6,836 nt of DNA from Desulfobacterales bacterium. GTDB taxonomy: Bacteria; Desulfobacterota; Desulfobacteria; Desulfobacterales; UBA2174_A. Position numbers and translations under genes: made by a program. Positions within the stretch are counted from its first letter, which is position 1, and every line of letters starts with the position of its first letter. Shown here in pieces: positions 1 to 6,105 of this stretch. The notes beneath the pieces are model-generated. The model was not told where the DNA came from. It was given only the letters and a program-made list of their open reading frames with translations, and did not search any database. The stretch lies in contig JALOPD010000190.1 of the NCBI GenBank assembly GCA_025454075.1, positions 1 through 6,836 of the forward strand, read 5' to 3'.

Positions 1-1007
1 TGACAGTCCCCGGCAAGTTCAACAGCCTGACCGATGTCGCCGGCATCACGGTCGGCAATTATACGGACACGGATGCCGTGAGCGGGGTCACCGCGGTGGT
101 CTGCCCCGGGGGCGCCGTGGCAGCGGTGGACGTACGCGGCGGCGCGCCGGGTACGCGCGAAACGGACCTGCTCGCGCCGGTCAACCTGATCGAGCGCGTC
201 CAGGCCGTGCTCCTTTGCGGAGGCTCGGTGTACGGACTCGCCGCGGCCGACGGCGCGGTGCGCTGGCTCTCCGCGAAAAGCTGGGGCTTTCCGTTGGGCG
301 ACGGGCACGTCGCGCCGATCGTGCCCGCAGCGGTGCTCTACGATCTGGGGCGCGGGCCGCAGTTCGTGCCGCCGATCGGGGCCGACTGGGGCCTGCGGGC
401 CTGCGCCGCCGCCGTCGCCGATGGGCCGGTCGCCATGGGCTGCGTCGGCGCCGGGACGGGCGCCATGGCCGGCAGCCTGAAAGGAGGCCTCGGCAGCGCC
501 AGCCTCGTACTGGATTCCGGGATCACGGTCGCCGCACTGATGGCCGTCAACCCCAACGGATCGGTGATCGAGCCGGCGACCGGCCGGCCCTGGGAGATCC
601 GGCTGGAAGCGGCCGGGGAATTCGGTGAACTGGGCCGCCGCAGCGTCCGACTGCCGGATGCGCCGGCCGGGGGCCCGGCGCGCAACACCACGATCGGCGT
701 GATCGCCACCGATGCCGCGTTCTCCAAGGCGCAGGCGCTCAAGGTGGCGCAGATGGCCCACGACGGGCTGGCCCGCGCCGTCCGGCCGGCGCACACCATG
801 TTCGACGGCGACACCGTCTTCTGCCTGGCCACCGGCCGCCGGCCGCTCGCCGAAGCCGACGGCTTCTTCGAGGGCGCCCACGCCCTGATCCTCAACGCGG
901 TCGGCCACGCCGCGGCCGACTGCACCGCGCGGGCCATCATCCACGCCGTCCTGAAGGCCCGAACGCTGGCCGGGATTCCGGCGTTCGGCGACCTGCCGGA
1001 GCGTTGA
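1..1007 (+). CDS. P1 family (DmpA/NylC-like) self-processing peptidase or amide hydrolase, missing one 5' base
   Basis: The reading frame is open from the first bases. Bases 1-2 (TG) followed by ACA GTC CCC fit a start codon whose first base lies just outside the window, giving about 335 residues beginning (M)TVPGKFNSLTDVAGITVGN. This is the usual N-terminus of the family, so the GTG at 78 is internal. Family hallmarks are DVRGGAPGTRETDLL (about residues 41-55), GGSVYGLAAADG, and a K161 in SLKGGLGSAS. N184 lies in AVNPNG and the self-cleavage site is Asn229-Thr230 in RNTTIGV. D269 and D271 lie in FDGDT. By analogy with NylC, where Lys189, Asn219, Thr267, Asp306 and Asp308 are functional, Thr230 should become the N-terminal nucleophile of the small subunit after autocleavage; I matched these residues by motif, not alignment. 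Known members hydrolyse N-terminal L- or D-amino acids, beta-peptides or nylon oligomers, so substrate is open. No signal peptide is seen, so it is probably cytoplasmic. It lies 142 bp upstream of the transporter genes on the same strand. Confidence 0.9.
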   Translation, partial: TVPGKFNSLTDVAGITVGNYTDTDAVSGVTAVVCPGGAVAAVDVRGGAPGTRETDLLAPVNLIERVQAVLLCGGSVYGLAAADGAVRWLSAKSWGFPLGDGHVAPIVPAAVLYDLGRGPQFVPPIGADWGLRACAAAVADGPVAMGCVGAGTGAMAGSLKGGLGSASLVLDSGITVAALMAVNPNGSVIEPATGRPWEIRLEAAGEFGELGRRSVRLPDAPAGGPARNTTIGVIATDAAFSKAQALKVAQMAHDGLARAVRPAHTMFDGDTVFCLATGRRPLAEADGFFEGAHALILNAVGHAAADCTARAIIHAVLKARTLAGIPAFGDLPER

Positions 1008-1049
1008 TCCTCAACCGCCCTCCTCCAGCCAACGGACTTTCAAATTCTG

Positions 1050-1078
1050 TGGACACCCAAAGGCGGGTGGAGTATAAA
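1050..1078 (+). promoter_or_regulatory. Predicted sigma70-type promoter for the transporter operon
   Basis: A -35 box TGGACA (1050-1055; 5 of 6 matches to TTGACA) and a -10 box TATAAA (1073-1078; 5 of 6 to TATAAT) are separated by exactly 17 bp in the spacer after the P1 peptidase gene. Transcription would start near 1085 and leave a leader of about 65 nt before the binding-protein ATG. The leader holds a small 5-bp hairpin (1109-1113 with 1117-1121, loop CAC). No clear operator was seen. No terminator was found between 1007 and this site, so read-through from the P1 gene is also possible. Confidence 0.55.
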
Positions 1079-1138
1079 ATCGACTTTCGAACCCCGGGCT
1101 GCAACGCTCGGCCCACGGCCGGCAACCGTCGCCCGCAA

Positions 1139-1145
1139 AAGGAGG
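1139..1145 (+). promoter_or_regulatory. Strong Shine-Dalgarno of the binding-protein gene
   Basis: AAGGAGG at 1139-1145 lies 4 nt before the ATG at 1150. It is a near-perfect complement to the 16S rRNA 3' end and fixes this start. It is clearly stronger than anything directly before the two permease genes or the M20 gene, which fits high expression of the periplasmic component. Confidence 0.8.
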
Positions 1146-1149
1146 AAAC

Positions 1150-2646
1150 ATGAAACGCGTATGGCTCATCGCTCTCTTGGTCCTGCTCATCGCACCCCTG
1201 GGATCCGTCTGCGCCGAAACCCCGAAAAAGGGCGGAGGCCTCATCGTCTGTGTCGGCGATGAACCTCCGGGGCTGGACCCCACGGCCAGCGCCTCCGCCG
1301 CCATCGACCGGGTGGTTTACGCCAACATTTTCGAAGGCCTCGTGAAGGTCGACCGCAACGGCAAAATGGTGCCCGGCCTGGCCTCCAAATGGGATGTCTC
1401 CAGCGACGGCAAGGTCTACACCTTTCACCTGCGCAAGGGCGTGCTGTTCCACAACGGCGAGGCCTTCAACGCCGCGGTGGCCAGGTGGAACCTGGAGCGC
1501 GGCGCCGCCGAAGGCACCAAGAACGCCCACCCGGAGTTCTTCCGCGTGATCGAGAAGATCGAGATCCCGGACGATTCCACGCTGAAGCTGACGCTGAAAA
1601 ACGTCAACTCCCTGTTCCTGGTTCAAATGGCGGAGGGCGATGCGGTCATGCTGCCGATGAAGGGCTTCGAGAACACGGCGGCCCAGCCGATCGGCACGGG
1701 TCCCTTCAAGTTCAGCGCCTGGAACCGCGGCGACAGCGTCGAAATGGTGCGCAACGAAAAATACTGGAACCCGCAGCTGCCCTTCCTGGACAAGGTGACC
1801 TACCGCTTCATCAAGGACCCCAGCGCCCAGGTGGCGGCCCTGAAAGCCGGAGACGTCGATGTCCTGGGCTGGATCCTGGCGCCCGAAATCGCCATGGGCA
1901 TCTCGCGGGACAAGAAATTCAAGGTGCTCTCGGGTTCCTCCACCTCGGAAGTGATCATGTCCACCAACAACAAGGTCAAGCCCTTTGACAACGTTCTCGT
2001 CCGCCAGGCCATGGCGCATGCCATCGACCGCAAGGCCGTCAACGAACTGATCATGCTCGGCTACGGCACGCCTATCGGTTCGCACTGGTCGCCCATCACC
2101 CCCTTTTACGTGGACCTGACCAAGAAGTTTCCTTACGATCCGAAGAAGGCGAAGGAGCTTCTGGCCAAGGCCGGCTACCCCAAGGGGTTCGACGCCACCA
2201 TCAAGCTGCCCGCGATCTATGCCTACGCCAGCAAAGCCGGCGAGGTGATCGCCGACATGCTCGGCCAGGTCGGCATCCGGCTGAAGATCGAGATCGTGGA
2301 ATGGGGCTTCTGGCTCGACCGCATCTTCAAACAGAAGGAGTTCGAGCTCAGCATGATCGGGCATGCCGAGGCCTGGGACATCGGCATCTACGCCAACCCG
2401 AACTACTACTTCCAGTATGACTCGGCGGAATTCCGCGCGGCCTACGACAATGCGCTCAAGGCCACCACCGAGGCGGAGCAGGCCAAATGGTTCGGCCGCT
2501 GCCAGGAAATAATCGCCCAGGATGCCGTGAACGGGTATCTCTTCGCCAGCCCCTCGCTGTCGGCCATGAAGACCGAGGTCATGAACTGGTGGAAGAACTA
2601 CCCCACCATCGCGCTCGACTGCACGGACGTGTGGTGGAACCGATAG
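1150..2646 (+). CDS. ABC transporter family 5 substrate-binding protein (DppA/OppA-type), periplasmic
   Basis: This 498-residue protein has the usual length for peptide/nickel-type (SBP_bac_5) binding proteins. It starts with a signal peptide: basic K2-R3, a hydrophobic core at about 4-17, and probable signal peptidase I cleavage after A22 (V-C-A). There is a Cys at 21 but no lipobox before it, so a free periplasmic protein is expected. Family features in order are the EPPGLDP start of the mature domain (about 38-44), YANIFEGLVKVDRNGKMVPGLASKW (58-81), QPIGTGPFKF (179-188), RNEKYW (201-206), VRQAMAHAIDR (284-294), and YDPKKAKELLAKAGYPKGF (329-347). The protein captures the solute and delivers it to the permeases encoded downstream. 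The ligand is not evident. Members bind di- and oligopeptides, glutathione, opines, nickel or oligosaccharides, and the neighbouring amide hydrolases favour a peptide or N-acyl compound. The start is set by the strong Shine-Dalgarno at 1139-1145. Confidence 0.93.
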   Translation: MKRVWLIALLVLLIAPLGSVCAETPKKGGGLIVCVGDEPPGLDPTASASAAIDRVVYANIFEGLVKVDRNGKMVPGLASKWDVSSDGKVYTFHLRKGVLFHNGEAFNAAVARWNLERGAAEGTKNAHPEFFRVIEKIEIPDDSTLKLTLKNVNSLFLVQMAEGDAVMLPMKGFENTAAQPIGTGPFKFSAWNRGDSVEMVRNEKYWNPQLPFLDKVTYRFIKDPSAQVAALKAGDVDVLGWILAPEIAMGISRDKKFKVLSGSSTSEVIMSTNNKVKPFDNVLVRQAMAHAIDRKAVNELIMLGYGTPIGSHWSPITPFYVDLTKKFPYDPKKAKELLAKAGYPKGFDATIKLPAIYAYASKAGEVIADMLGQVGIRLKIEIVEWGFWLDRIFKQKEFELSMIGHAEAWDIGIYANPNYYFQYDSAEFRAAYDNALKATTEAEQAKWFGRCQEIIAQDAVNGYLFASPSLSAMKTEVMNWWKNYPTIALDCTDVWWNR

Positions 2647-2663
2647 AACGCCTTTATAGGTAA

Positions 2664-2696
2664 CCGACCTTTGGCGCATGGCGCCACCCGGGTCGG
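2664..2696 (+). other. Nested stem-loop just after the binding-protein gene
   Basis: An outer stem CCGACC (2664-2669) pairs perfectly with GGTCGG (2691-2696). An inner stem TGGCGC (2672-2677) pairs with GCGCCA (2681-2686) around an ATG triloop. The two are joined by an internal loop (TT against CCCG). It begins 17 nt after the stop of the binding-protein gene. No T-run follows directly, so it is not a standard rho-independent terminator. A role in protecting the mRNA 3' end or favouring binding-protein expression over the permeases is inference. Confidence 0.5.
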
Positions 2697-2699
2697 AAG

Positions 2700-2742
2700 A
2701 AATCCCCCTTCGCCCCCTTTGCCAAAGGGGGTGGGGGGATTT
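2700..2742. repeat. REP/MITE-like palindrome, AAATCCCCC...GGGGGATTT
   Basis: An outer 9-bp arm AAATCCCCC (2700-2708) matches GGGGGATTT (2734-2742) perfectly. Inside it, CCCCCTTT (2713-2720) pairs with AAAGGGGG (2724-2731) around a GCC loop, with a small asymmetric internal loop (2709-2712 against 2732-2733). This layout resembles dispersed extragenic palindromes that I recall from many bacterial genomes, but only one copy is present here, so repeat status rests on memory. It lies 3 nt after the previous hairpin. Four Ts (2740-2743) end the structure, so it could act as a weak terminator or attenuator between the binding-protein and permease genes. Confidence 0.6.
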
Positions 2743-2782
2743 TGCGATCGACGCTCAAGTTCAAAAACCACGCTATATTTTA

Positions 2783-2790
2783 GAAGGAGG
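2783..2790 (+). promoter_or_regulatory. Strong Shine-Dalgarno serving an out-of-frame leader ATG
   Basis: GAAGGAGG at 2783-2790 is the only strong ribosome binding site before the first permease gene. It lies 38 nt from the permease ATG (2829), which is too far for direct use, but 9 nt before an ATG at 2800 in a different frame. No in-frame ATG, GTG or TTG lies between it and 2829, so it cannot serve an N-terminally extended permease starting at a standard codon. Confidence 0.5.
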
Positions 2791-2799
2791 GCAGCCCTG

Positions 2800-2844
2800 A
2801 TGCTCAGGACTTCCCGAATTGCTCCGGCATGCTGCGTTACCTGA
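2800..2844 (+). CDS. Possible 14-residue leader ORF overlapping the first permease start
   Basis: ATG at 2800 opens MLRTSRIAPACCVT and stops at TGA 2842-2844. The permease ATG (2829) therefore lies inside this ORF and the leader stop falls 13 nt after it. The leader has a strong Shine-Dalgarno (2783-2790) at good spacing, while the permease start itself has none. Translational coupling, with ribosomes finishing the leader and re-initiating on the permease, is a plausible reading. The peptide resembles nothing I know. The permease also begins MLR, but the frames differ, so this does not look like a simple frameshift of the permease N-terminus. Confidence 0.3.
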   Translation: MLRTSRIAPACCVT

Positions 2845-3773
2845 TTAAAAAGCTGATCACACTCACCCTGCTGCTGTTCCTGGTGTCCATCACGGTGTTC
2901 TCGGCCCTGTTCATCCTGCCCGGCGACCCGGCCCAGATCATCCTGGGGATCAACGCCACGCCGGAGTCCCTGGCCGGCCTGCGCGCGGATCTGGGGCTGG
3001 ACAAGTCCTTCCTGGGCCAATACGGCGACTGGATCGTCAAGCTGCTCTCCGGCCGTAGCCACCAGTCCATTCATTATAAGATGCCGGTATTCGAGCTGAT
3101 CGCGAGCCGCCTGGCGGTGACCGGTCCGCTCGCGCTCATGGCCATGCTGTTCGCGGTCGTGATCTCGATCCCTTTCGGAATCTATGCCGCCCGCCACCAG
3201 AACCACAAAGGCGATGTGGCGGTCATGGCCTTCACCCAGCTCGGGCTTGCAACCCCGGAGTTCTGGCTGGGCATCCTGCTGGTGCTGCTGTTTTCGGTCG
3301 AACTCAACTGGTTCGCCGCCGGCGGATTCCCGGGGTGGACCTCCGACATCTGGGGCTCCCTGAAGGCTCTGCTGCTGCCGGCCTTCGCGCTGGGCGTCAT
3401 CCGCGCCTCCATCCTGACCCGGATCACCCGCTCCTCCATGCTGGAGGTGCTGCGCGAAGATTACGTTCGCACGGCCCGGGCCAAGGGACTGCGGGAACGA
3501 ACCGTCATCTACGTGCATGCCCTGCGCAACGCCCTGATCCCCGTGCTCACCATCATGGGGCTGCAGCTCGGTCAGCTCCTGGCCGGCGCCATCATCATCG
3601 AAAACGTTTTTTTTCTTCCCGGTTTGGGAAGGCTGGTGTTCACCTCCATCGGCATGCGCGACCTGCCCGTAGTCCGTGACATCGTGCTGCTCATGGCGGC
3701 GGCGGTCGTCTTGGTCAACTTTCTCGTGGATCTCGTATATGCCTACGTGGATCCGAGGATAAAACTAAGATAG
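2829..3773 (+). CDS. ABC transporter permease, DppB/OppB-type
   Basis: This 314-residue inner-membrane protein has the expected length for the first permease of peptide/nickel importers. Predicted membrane segments lie at about 9-30, 97-120, 131-157, 177-196, 236-258 and 283-305. The N-terminal block after the first segment (LPGDPAQIILG, then LRADLGLDKSFLGQYGDW) and GRSHQS are typical of DppB-like proteins. The cytoplasmic EAA-type coupling loop is at about 211-240 (DYVRTARAKGLRERTV, G220, followed by ALRNALIPVL). The conserved ENVFFLPGLGRLVF lies at 258-271. It forms the channel with the second permease and docks the ATPase through the EAA loop. The start is the only standard in-frame start after the stop at 2781, but it lacks its own Shine-Dalgarno. 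The gene is separated by 182 bp from the binding-protein gene. Confidence 0.93.
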   Translation: MLRYLIKKLITLTLLLFLVSITVFSALFILPGDPAQIILGINATPESLAGLRADLGLDKSFLGQYGDWIVKLLSGRSHQSIHYKMPVFELIASRLAVTGPLALMAMLFAVVISIPFGIYAARHQNHKGDVAVMAFTQLGLATPEFWLGILLVLLFSVELNWFAAGGFPGWTSDIWGSLKALLLPAFALGVIRASILTRITRSSMLEVLREDYVRTARAKGLRERTVIYVHALRNALIPVLTIMGLQLGQLLAGAIIIENVFFLPGLGRLVFTSIGMRDLPVVRDIVLLMAAAVVLVNFLVDLVYAYVDPRIKLR

Positions 3774-3879
3774 TGTTAGGTGTTATGTTTTAAGTGTTAA
3801 GTGTTAGGCAACTGCTTATGATCATTACTTTAAAGGACATCCATCGTTCGCTTAACACTTAAAACCTAAAACTCAAAAC
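3773..3879. repeat. AT-rich inverted element built of GTGTTAR heptamers
   Basis: The spacer between the permease genes is about 33% G+C by hand count, against more than 60% in the genes. From 3773 to 3807 there are five contiguous 7-bp units of consensus GTGTTAR, the middle one being GTTTTAA. The first unit starts on the last base of the upstream stop codon. From 3852 to 3879 four heptamers run in the opposite orientation (TTAACAC, TTAAAAC, CTAAAAC, TCAAAAC). The arms include a perfect 15-bp inverted repeat, 3787-3801 with 3851-3865, around a loop of about 49 nt with no evident coding content. The element nearly fills the spacer. It may be a small non-autonomous mobile repeat or an intercistronic RNA structure. 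I see no transposase and no certain target-site duplication. Confidence 0.65.
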
Positions 3880-3886
3880 GGTTTTT

Positions 3887-4711
3887 ATGAAACGTTTTTT
3901 CCGAAATAAAAACTTCACCGCCGGGTTCATTCTTTCGGCGATCGTCGTCCTTACTGCGGCCATGAGTCTTATATGGACCCCCTACGACGCCAACCGGATG
4001 AACGCGCCCGACCGGCTTCAGGGCCCTTCCGGGCGGCATCCGCTGGGCACCGACCAGTACGGCCGGGACACGCTCAGCCGGGTCATGACGGGCTCGGTGA
4101 ATTCCATCATCGTGGGCCTCGTTACGGTCGCCATCGGTCTGACCGTCGGAGTCGGCCTGGGCCTGATCTCGGCCTACTTCGGCCGCCTGACGGATGAAGC
4201 CATCATGCGTTTTTCGGACCTTCTCTTCGGGTTCCCGGCCGTGCTGACGGCGATTCTGATCACCTCCATTCTGGGGCCTTCGATGGTCAACGCCATGCTC
4301 GCCATCGGCATCTTCTACATCCCGGTCTTCGCGCGGCTGACGCGCGCGGTGGCCATGGTGGTGTGGGAAAAGGAGTTCATCGCCGCAGCCCGCGCCAGCG
4401 GGATCGGCGAGTTGGGGATCACCTGGAGGCATGTGCTGCCGAACATCCTCTCCCCGCTGCTCATCCAGGGCACCATCCAGTTCGCGGTGGCGATCCTAGC
4501 CGAGGCCGGGCTGAGCTATCTCGGCCTCGGCACCCAGCCGCCCGACGCCTCTTGGGGCCGCATGTTGAACGAAGCCCAGACCTTCATGGACACGAATCCC
4601 TGGATGGCCATATTCCCCGGCCTGGCGATCGCCTGGTCCGTGCTCGGCTTCAATTTGCTCGGCGACGGGCTGCGGGATACGCTGGACCCGAAGATGGTCA
4701 GAATAAGATAA
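3887..4711 (+). CDS. ABC transporter permease, DppC/OppC-type
   Basis: This 274-residue protein is the second channel subunit. Predicted membrane segments lie at about 11-30, 72-95, 113-130, 133-155, 190-212 and 239-258. Family signatures are HPLGTDQYGRDTLSR (51-65), the EAA loop (A166-A168, G172, L184-P185 within EFIAAARASGIG...RHVLPN), and EAGLSYLGLGTQPPDASWG (206-224). The C-terminus LGDGLRDTLDPKM is typical of DppC-like proteins. It is somewhat shorter than many DppC homologues because the N-terminal cytoplasmic tail before the first segment is only about 10 residues. The ATG at 3887 has no good Shine-Dalgarno, and no alternative in-frame start is apparent in the AT-rich leader. The gene lies between two related heptamer-repeat elements, yet its base composition and reading frame look normal and intact. 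Confidence 0.93.
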   Translation: MKRFFRNKNFTAGFILSAIVVLTAAMSLIWTPYDANRMNAPDRLQGPSGRHPLGTDQYGRDTLSRVMTGSVNSIIVGLVTVAIGLTVGVGLGLISAYFGRLTDEAIMRFSDLLFGFPAVLTAILITSILGPSMVNAMLAIGIFYIPVFARLTRAVAMVVWEKEFIAAARASGIGELGITWRHVLPNILSPLLIQGTIQFAVAILAEAGLSYLGLGTQPPDASWGRMLNEAQTFMDTNPWMAIFPGLAIAWSVLGFNLLGDGLRDTLDPKMVRIR

Positions 4712-4716
4712 AGACC

Positions 4717-4797
4717 GTGTTACGTTTTAAGTGTTAAGTGTTAAGTTTAAATAGTAAAAATATTGATATCATTTACTTAAATTATATAGCTTAAAAC
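4717..4797. repeat. Second, decayed GTGTTAR heptamer element
   Basis: From 4717 to 4744 there are four contiguous heptamers (GTGTTAC, GTTTTAA, GTGTTAA, GTGTTAA), followed by a degenerate GTTTAAA. A 20-bp segment (4724-4743) is identical to 3787-3806, and the odd GTTTTAA unit is next to the same units in both copies, so they share an origin. The inverted arm is mostly lost; CTTAAAAC at 4790-4797 still pairs with 4724-4731. The spacer 4712-4821 is about 27% G+C by hand count. It starts 5 nt after the stop of the second permease gene, just as the first element touches the stop of the first permease gene. Confidence 0.55.
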
Positions 4798-4821
4798 TGA
4801 ACCCGTAAGTATGGATCCACA

Positions 4822-6105
4822 ATGACCTCACTGGAAATCGTCAGTAAAGTGAATAACGCCGTTGATCCGCAGGAAGTCATCGATCTTACGGCTTCCTTGG
4901 TGCGAATCAACTCCGTCTGGGACCCGCTCGCGGGCACCAGCGAGAGCGAAGCAGCGGAGTTCGTTGCCCGCTGGGCTCAGGCACAGGGCTTCGGCGTGGA
5001 GGTGAACGAAGCGGCGCCGGGACGACCCAATGTCGTCGTGACGTATGCGGCGGGCCCTGGCAGGCGCATGCTCATGTTCGAAGGGCACACCGATGTGGTT
5101 ACCCCGGGCGACGTTTTGCAGTGGACCTACGATCCGTTCGGAGCCCAGATCGCGGGCCGTCGCATGTATGGCCGGGGCACCAACGACACCAAGGGCAATC
5201 TCGCCGCCATGTTGGTTGCCATGGCGGCCATCAAGAGAGCGGGCGTTGGGCTTTCCGGCGCTATCGTCGGCGGCGTTCTGTGCGACGAAGAGGACCAGAT
5301 GATCGGGGTGCAGGACTTCATCCGCCGCGGACACGCCGACCGCGTCACCGCGGCGGTGATCTGCGAGCCTCAGGACGGGATGATCTGCACGTCCCAGAAG
5401 GGGGCCCTGCGCGCGCGCTTCCATATCGCCGGGAAAATGAGCCACGGCGCCATGCCTCTGGCCGGACTGAATACCTCCCCGGCCGTGGCGGAACTCCTCC
5501 GGGGGCTGCACGCGCTTGAAATCGATGCCGTAAAGGCCTTCGGCCGCGACCCCCACCTCGGCTGGCCGAGCTTCACACCGACCGTGGTCCAGGCGCCCGC
5601 CGGCGGGGCGGCCCAGCTCAACGTCATGCCCGGCGAGGCGCGCGTGCTGGTCGACATCCGCACGATCCCGGTCCAGGCGCACGTCGACATCATCGCGGCC
5701 CTGCGCCGCCTCGCCGCCGACGTACAGGCGCGGGCGCGCGCCCACTACGACGACTACGACCGCCTGCTCGGGATCGAGCGCCCCTGCAGCCTCACGGTCG
5801 AGCTGGACATCCTGACGGACCGCCCCTGCACCCGGACCGCGGCCGACGACCCGGTGGTGCAGGCCGCCGACTGGGCCACCCGCAGCGTCACCGGCCGGGA
5901 GCCCGTTTACGGCGGGGTCCCGGGAGCGACCGACGGCACCTTCCTGTGGGCGCTCAAGCACATCCCCATCGTCACTATGGGCGCCGGCGACCGCGAGGTG
6001 CCCCACCAGAGGGACGAGTGGGTCGATCTCGACCAGCTGGTCGCTACTGCCCGGATCTACGCCCTGATCGCGCTGCACTACCTGGGGGCCGGGCCGGACG
6101 CATGA
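4822..6105 (+). CDS. M20 family metallopeptidase/deacylase (ArgE/DapE/CPG2-type)
   Basis: This 427-residue protein has the usual length for the co-catalytic zinc M20 family. The metal-site motifs are complete: H89 and D91 in FEGHTD, D122 in [10 protein letters not shown]156 (expected base) and E157 (ligand) in CDEED, E182 in CEPQDG, and H395 in EVPHQRDEW. The lid/dimerisation domain spans about 190-310, with [15 protein letters not shown] (H208) and [17 protein letters not shown]. Such enzymes hydrolyse N-acyl amino acids, dipeptides or carbamoyl-linked amino acids. The sequence alone does not separate ArgE-, DapE- or carboxypeptidase G2-like activity. No signal peptide is seen, so it should act in the cytoplasm on imported substrate. 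The ATG at 4822 has a weak ribosome binding site. An out-of-frame ATG at 4811 encodes only MDPQ and stops at 4823-4825, overlapping this start. Its 3' end overlaps the ATPase gene by 4 bp, a strong sign of a shared transcript. Confidence 0.92.
   Translation: MTSLEIVSKVNNAVDPQEVIDLTASLVRINSVWDPLAGTSESEAAEFVARWAQAQGFGVEVNEAAPGRPNVVVTYAAGPGRRMLMFEGHTDVVTPGDVLQWTYDPFGAQIAGRRMYGRGTNDTKGNLAAMLVAMAAIKRAGVGLSGAIVGGVLCDEEDQMIGVQDFIRRGHADRVTAAVICEPQDGMICTSQKGALRARFHIAGKMSHGAMPLAGLNTSPAVAELLRGLHALEIDAVKAFGRDPHLGWPSFTPTVVQAPAGGAAQLNVMPGEARVLVDIRTIPVQAHVDIIAALRRLAADVQARARAHYDDYDRLLGIERPCSLTVELDILTDRPCTRTAADDPVVQAADWATRSVTGREPVYGGVPGATDGTFLWALKHIPIVTMGAGDREVPHQRDEWVDLDQLVATARIYALIALHYLGAGPDA

Noticed and set aside
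78..1007. GTG at 78 as the start of the P1 peptidase
   Set aside because: The frame upstream is open to base 1 and encodes the conserved LTDVAGITVGN start of the family, so the true start is at the window edge.
1003..1016. Small inverted repeat GTTGA-TCC-TCAAC at the stop of the P1 gene as a terminator
   Set aside because: The stem is only 5 bp, AT-containing, and lacks a following T-run.
937..2679. A 580-codon open frame on the minus strand opposite the binding-protein gene
   Set aside because: It lies opposite a gene with full family motifs, its translation is rich in D, G, H, V and R with no recognisable domain, and long antisense open frames are common in GC-rich DNA with biased third positions.
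2742..2779. Possible internal promoter before the first permease (TATATT at 2774-2779)
   Set aside because: No acceptable -35 box is found 16-18 bp upstream; TTGCGA at 2742 is about 26 bp away.
2598..3518. A 306-codon minus-strand frame crossing the spacer and the first permease gene
   Set aside because: It reads through the palindromic repeat and opposite a clear permease, and its translation is low-complexity Q/D/G/R-rich without a recognisable domain.
3773..3879. Heptamer arrays as a CRISPR array
   Set aside because: The repeats are 7 bp, contiguous without spacers, and inverted in the second half; no cas gene is present.
4828..6078. A 416-codon open frame on the minus strand opposite the M20 gene
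   Set aside because: The M20 gene on the + strand has every metal ligand. The antisense translation has no family pattern and is a GC-bias shadow.
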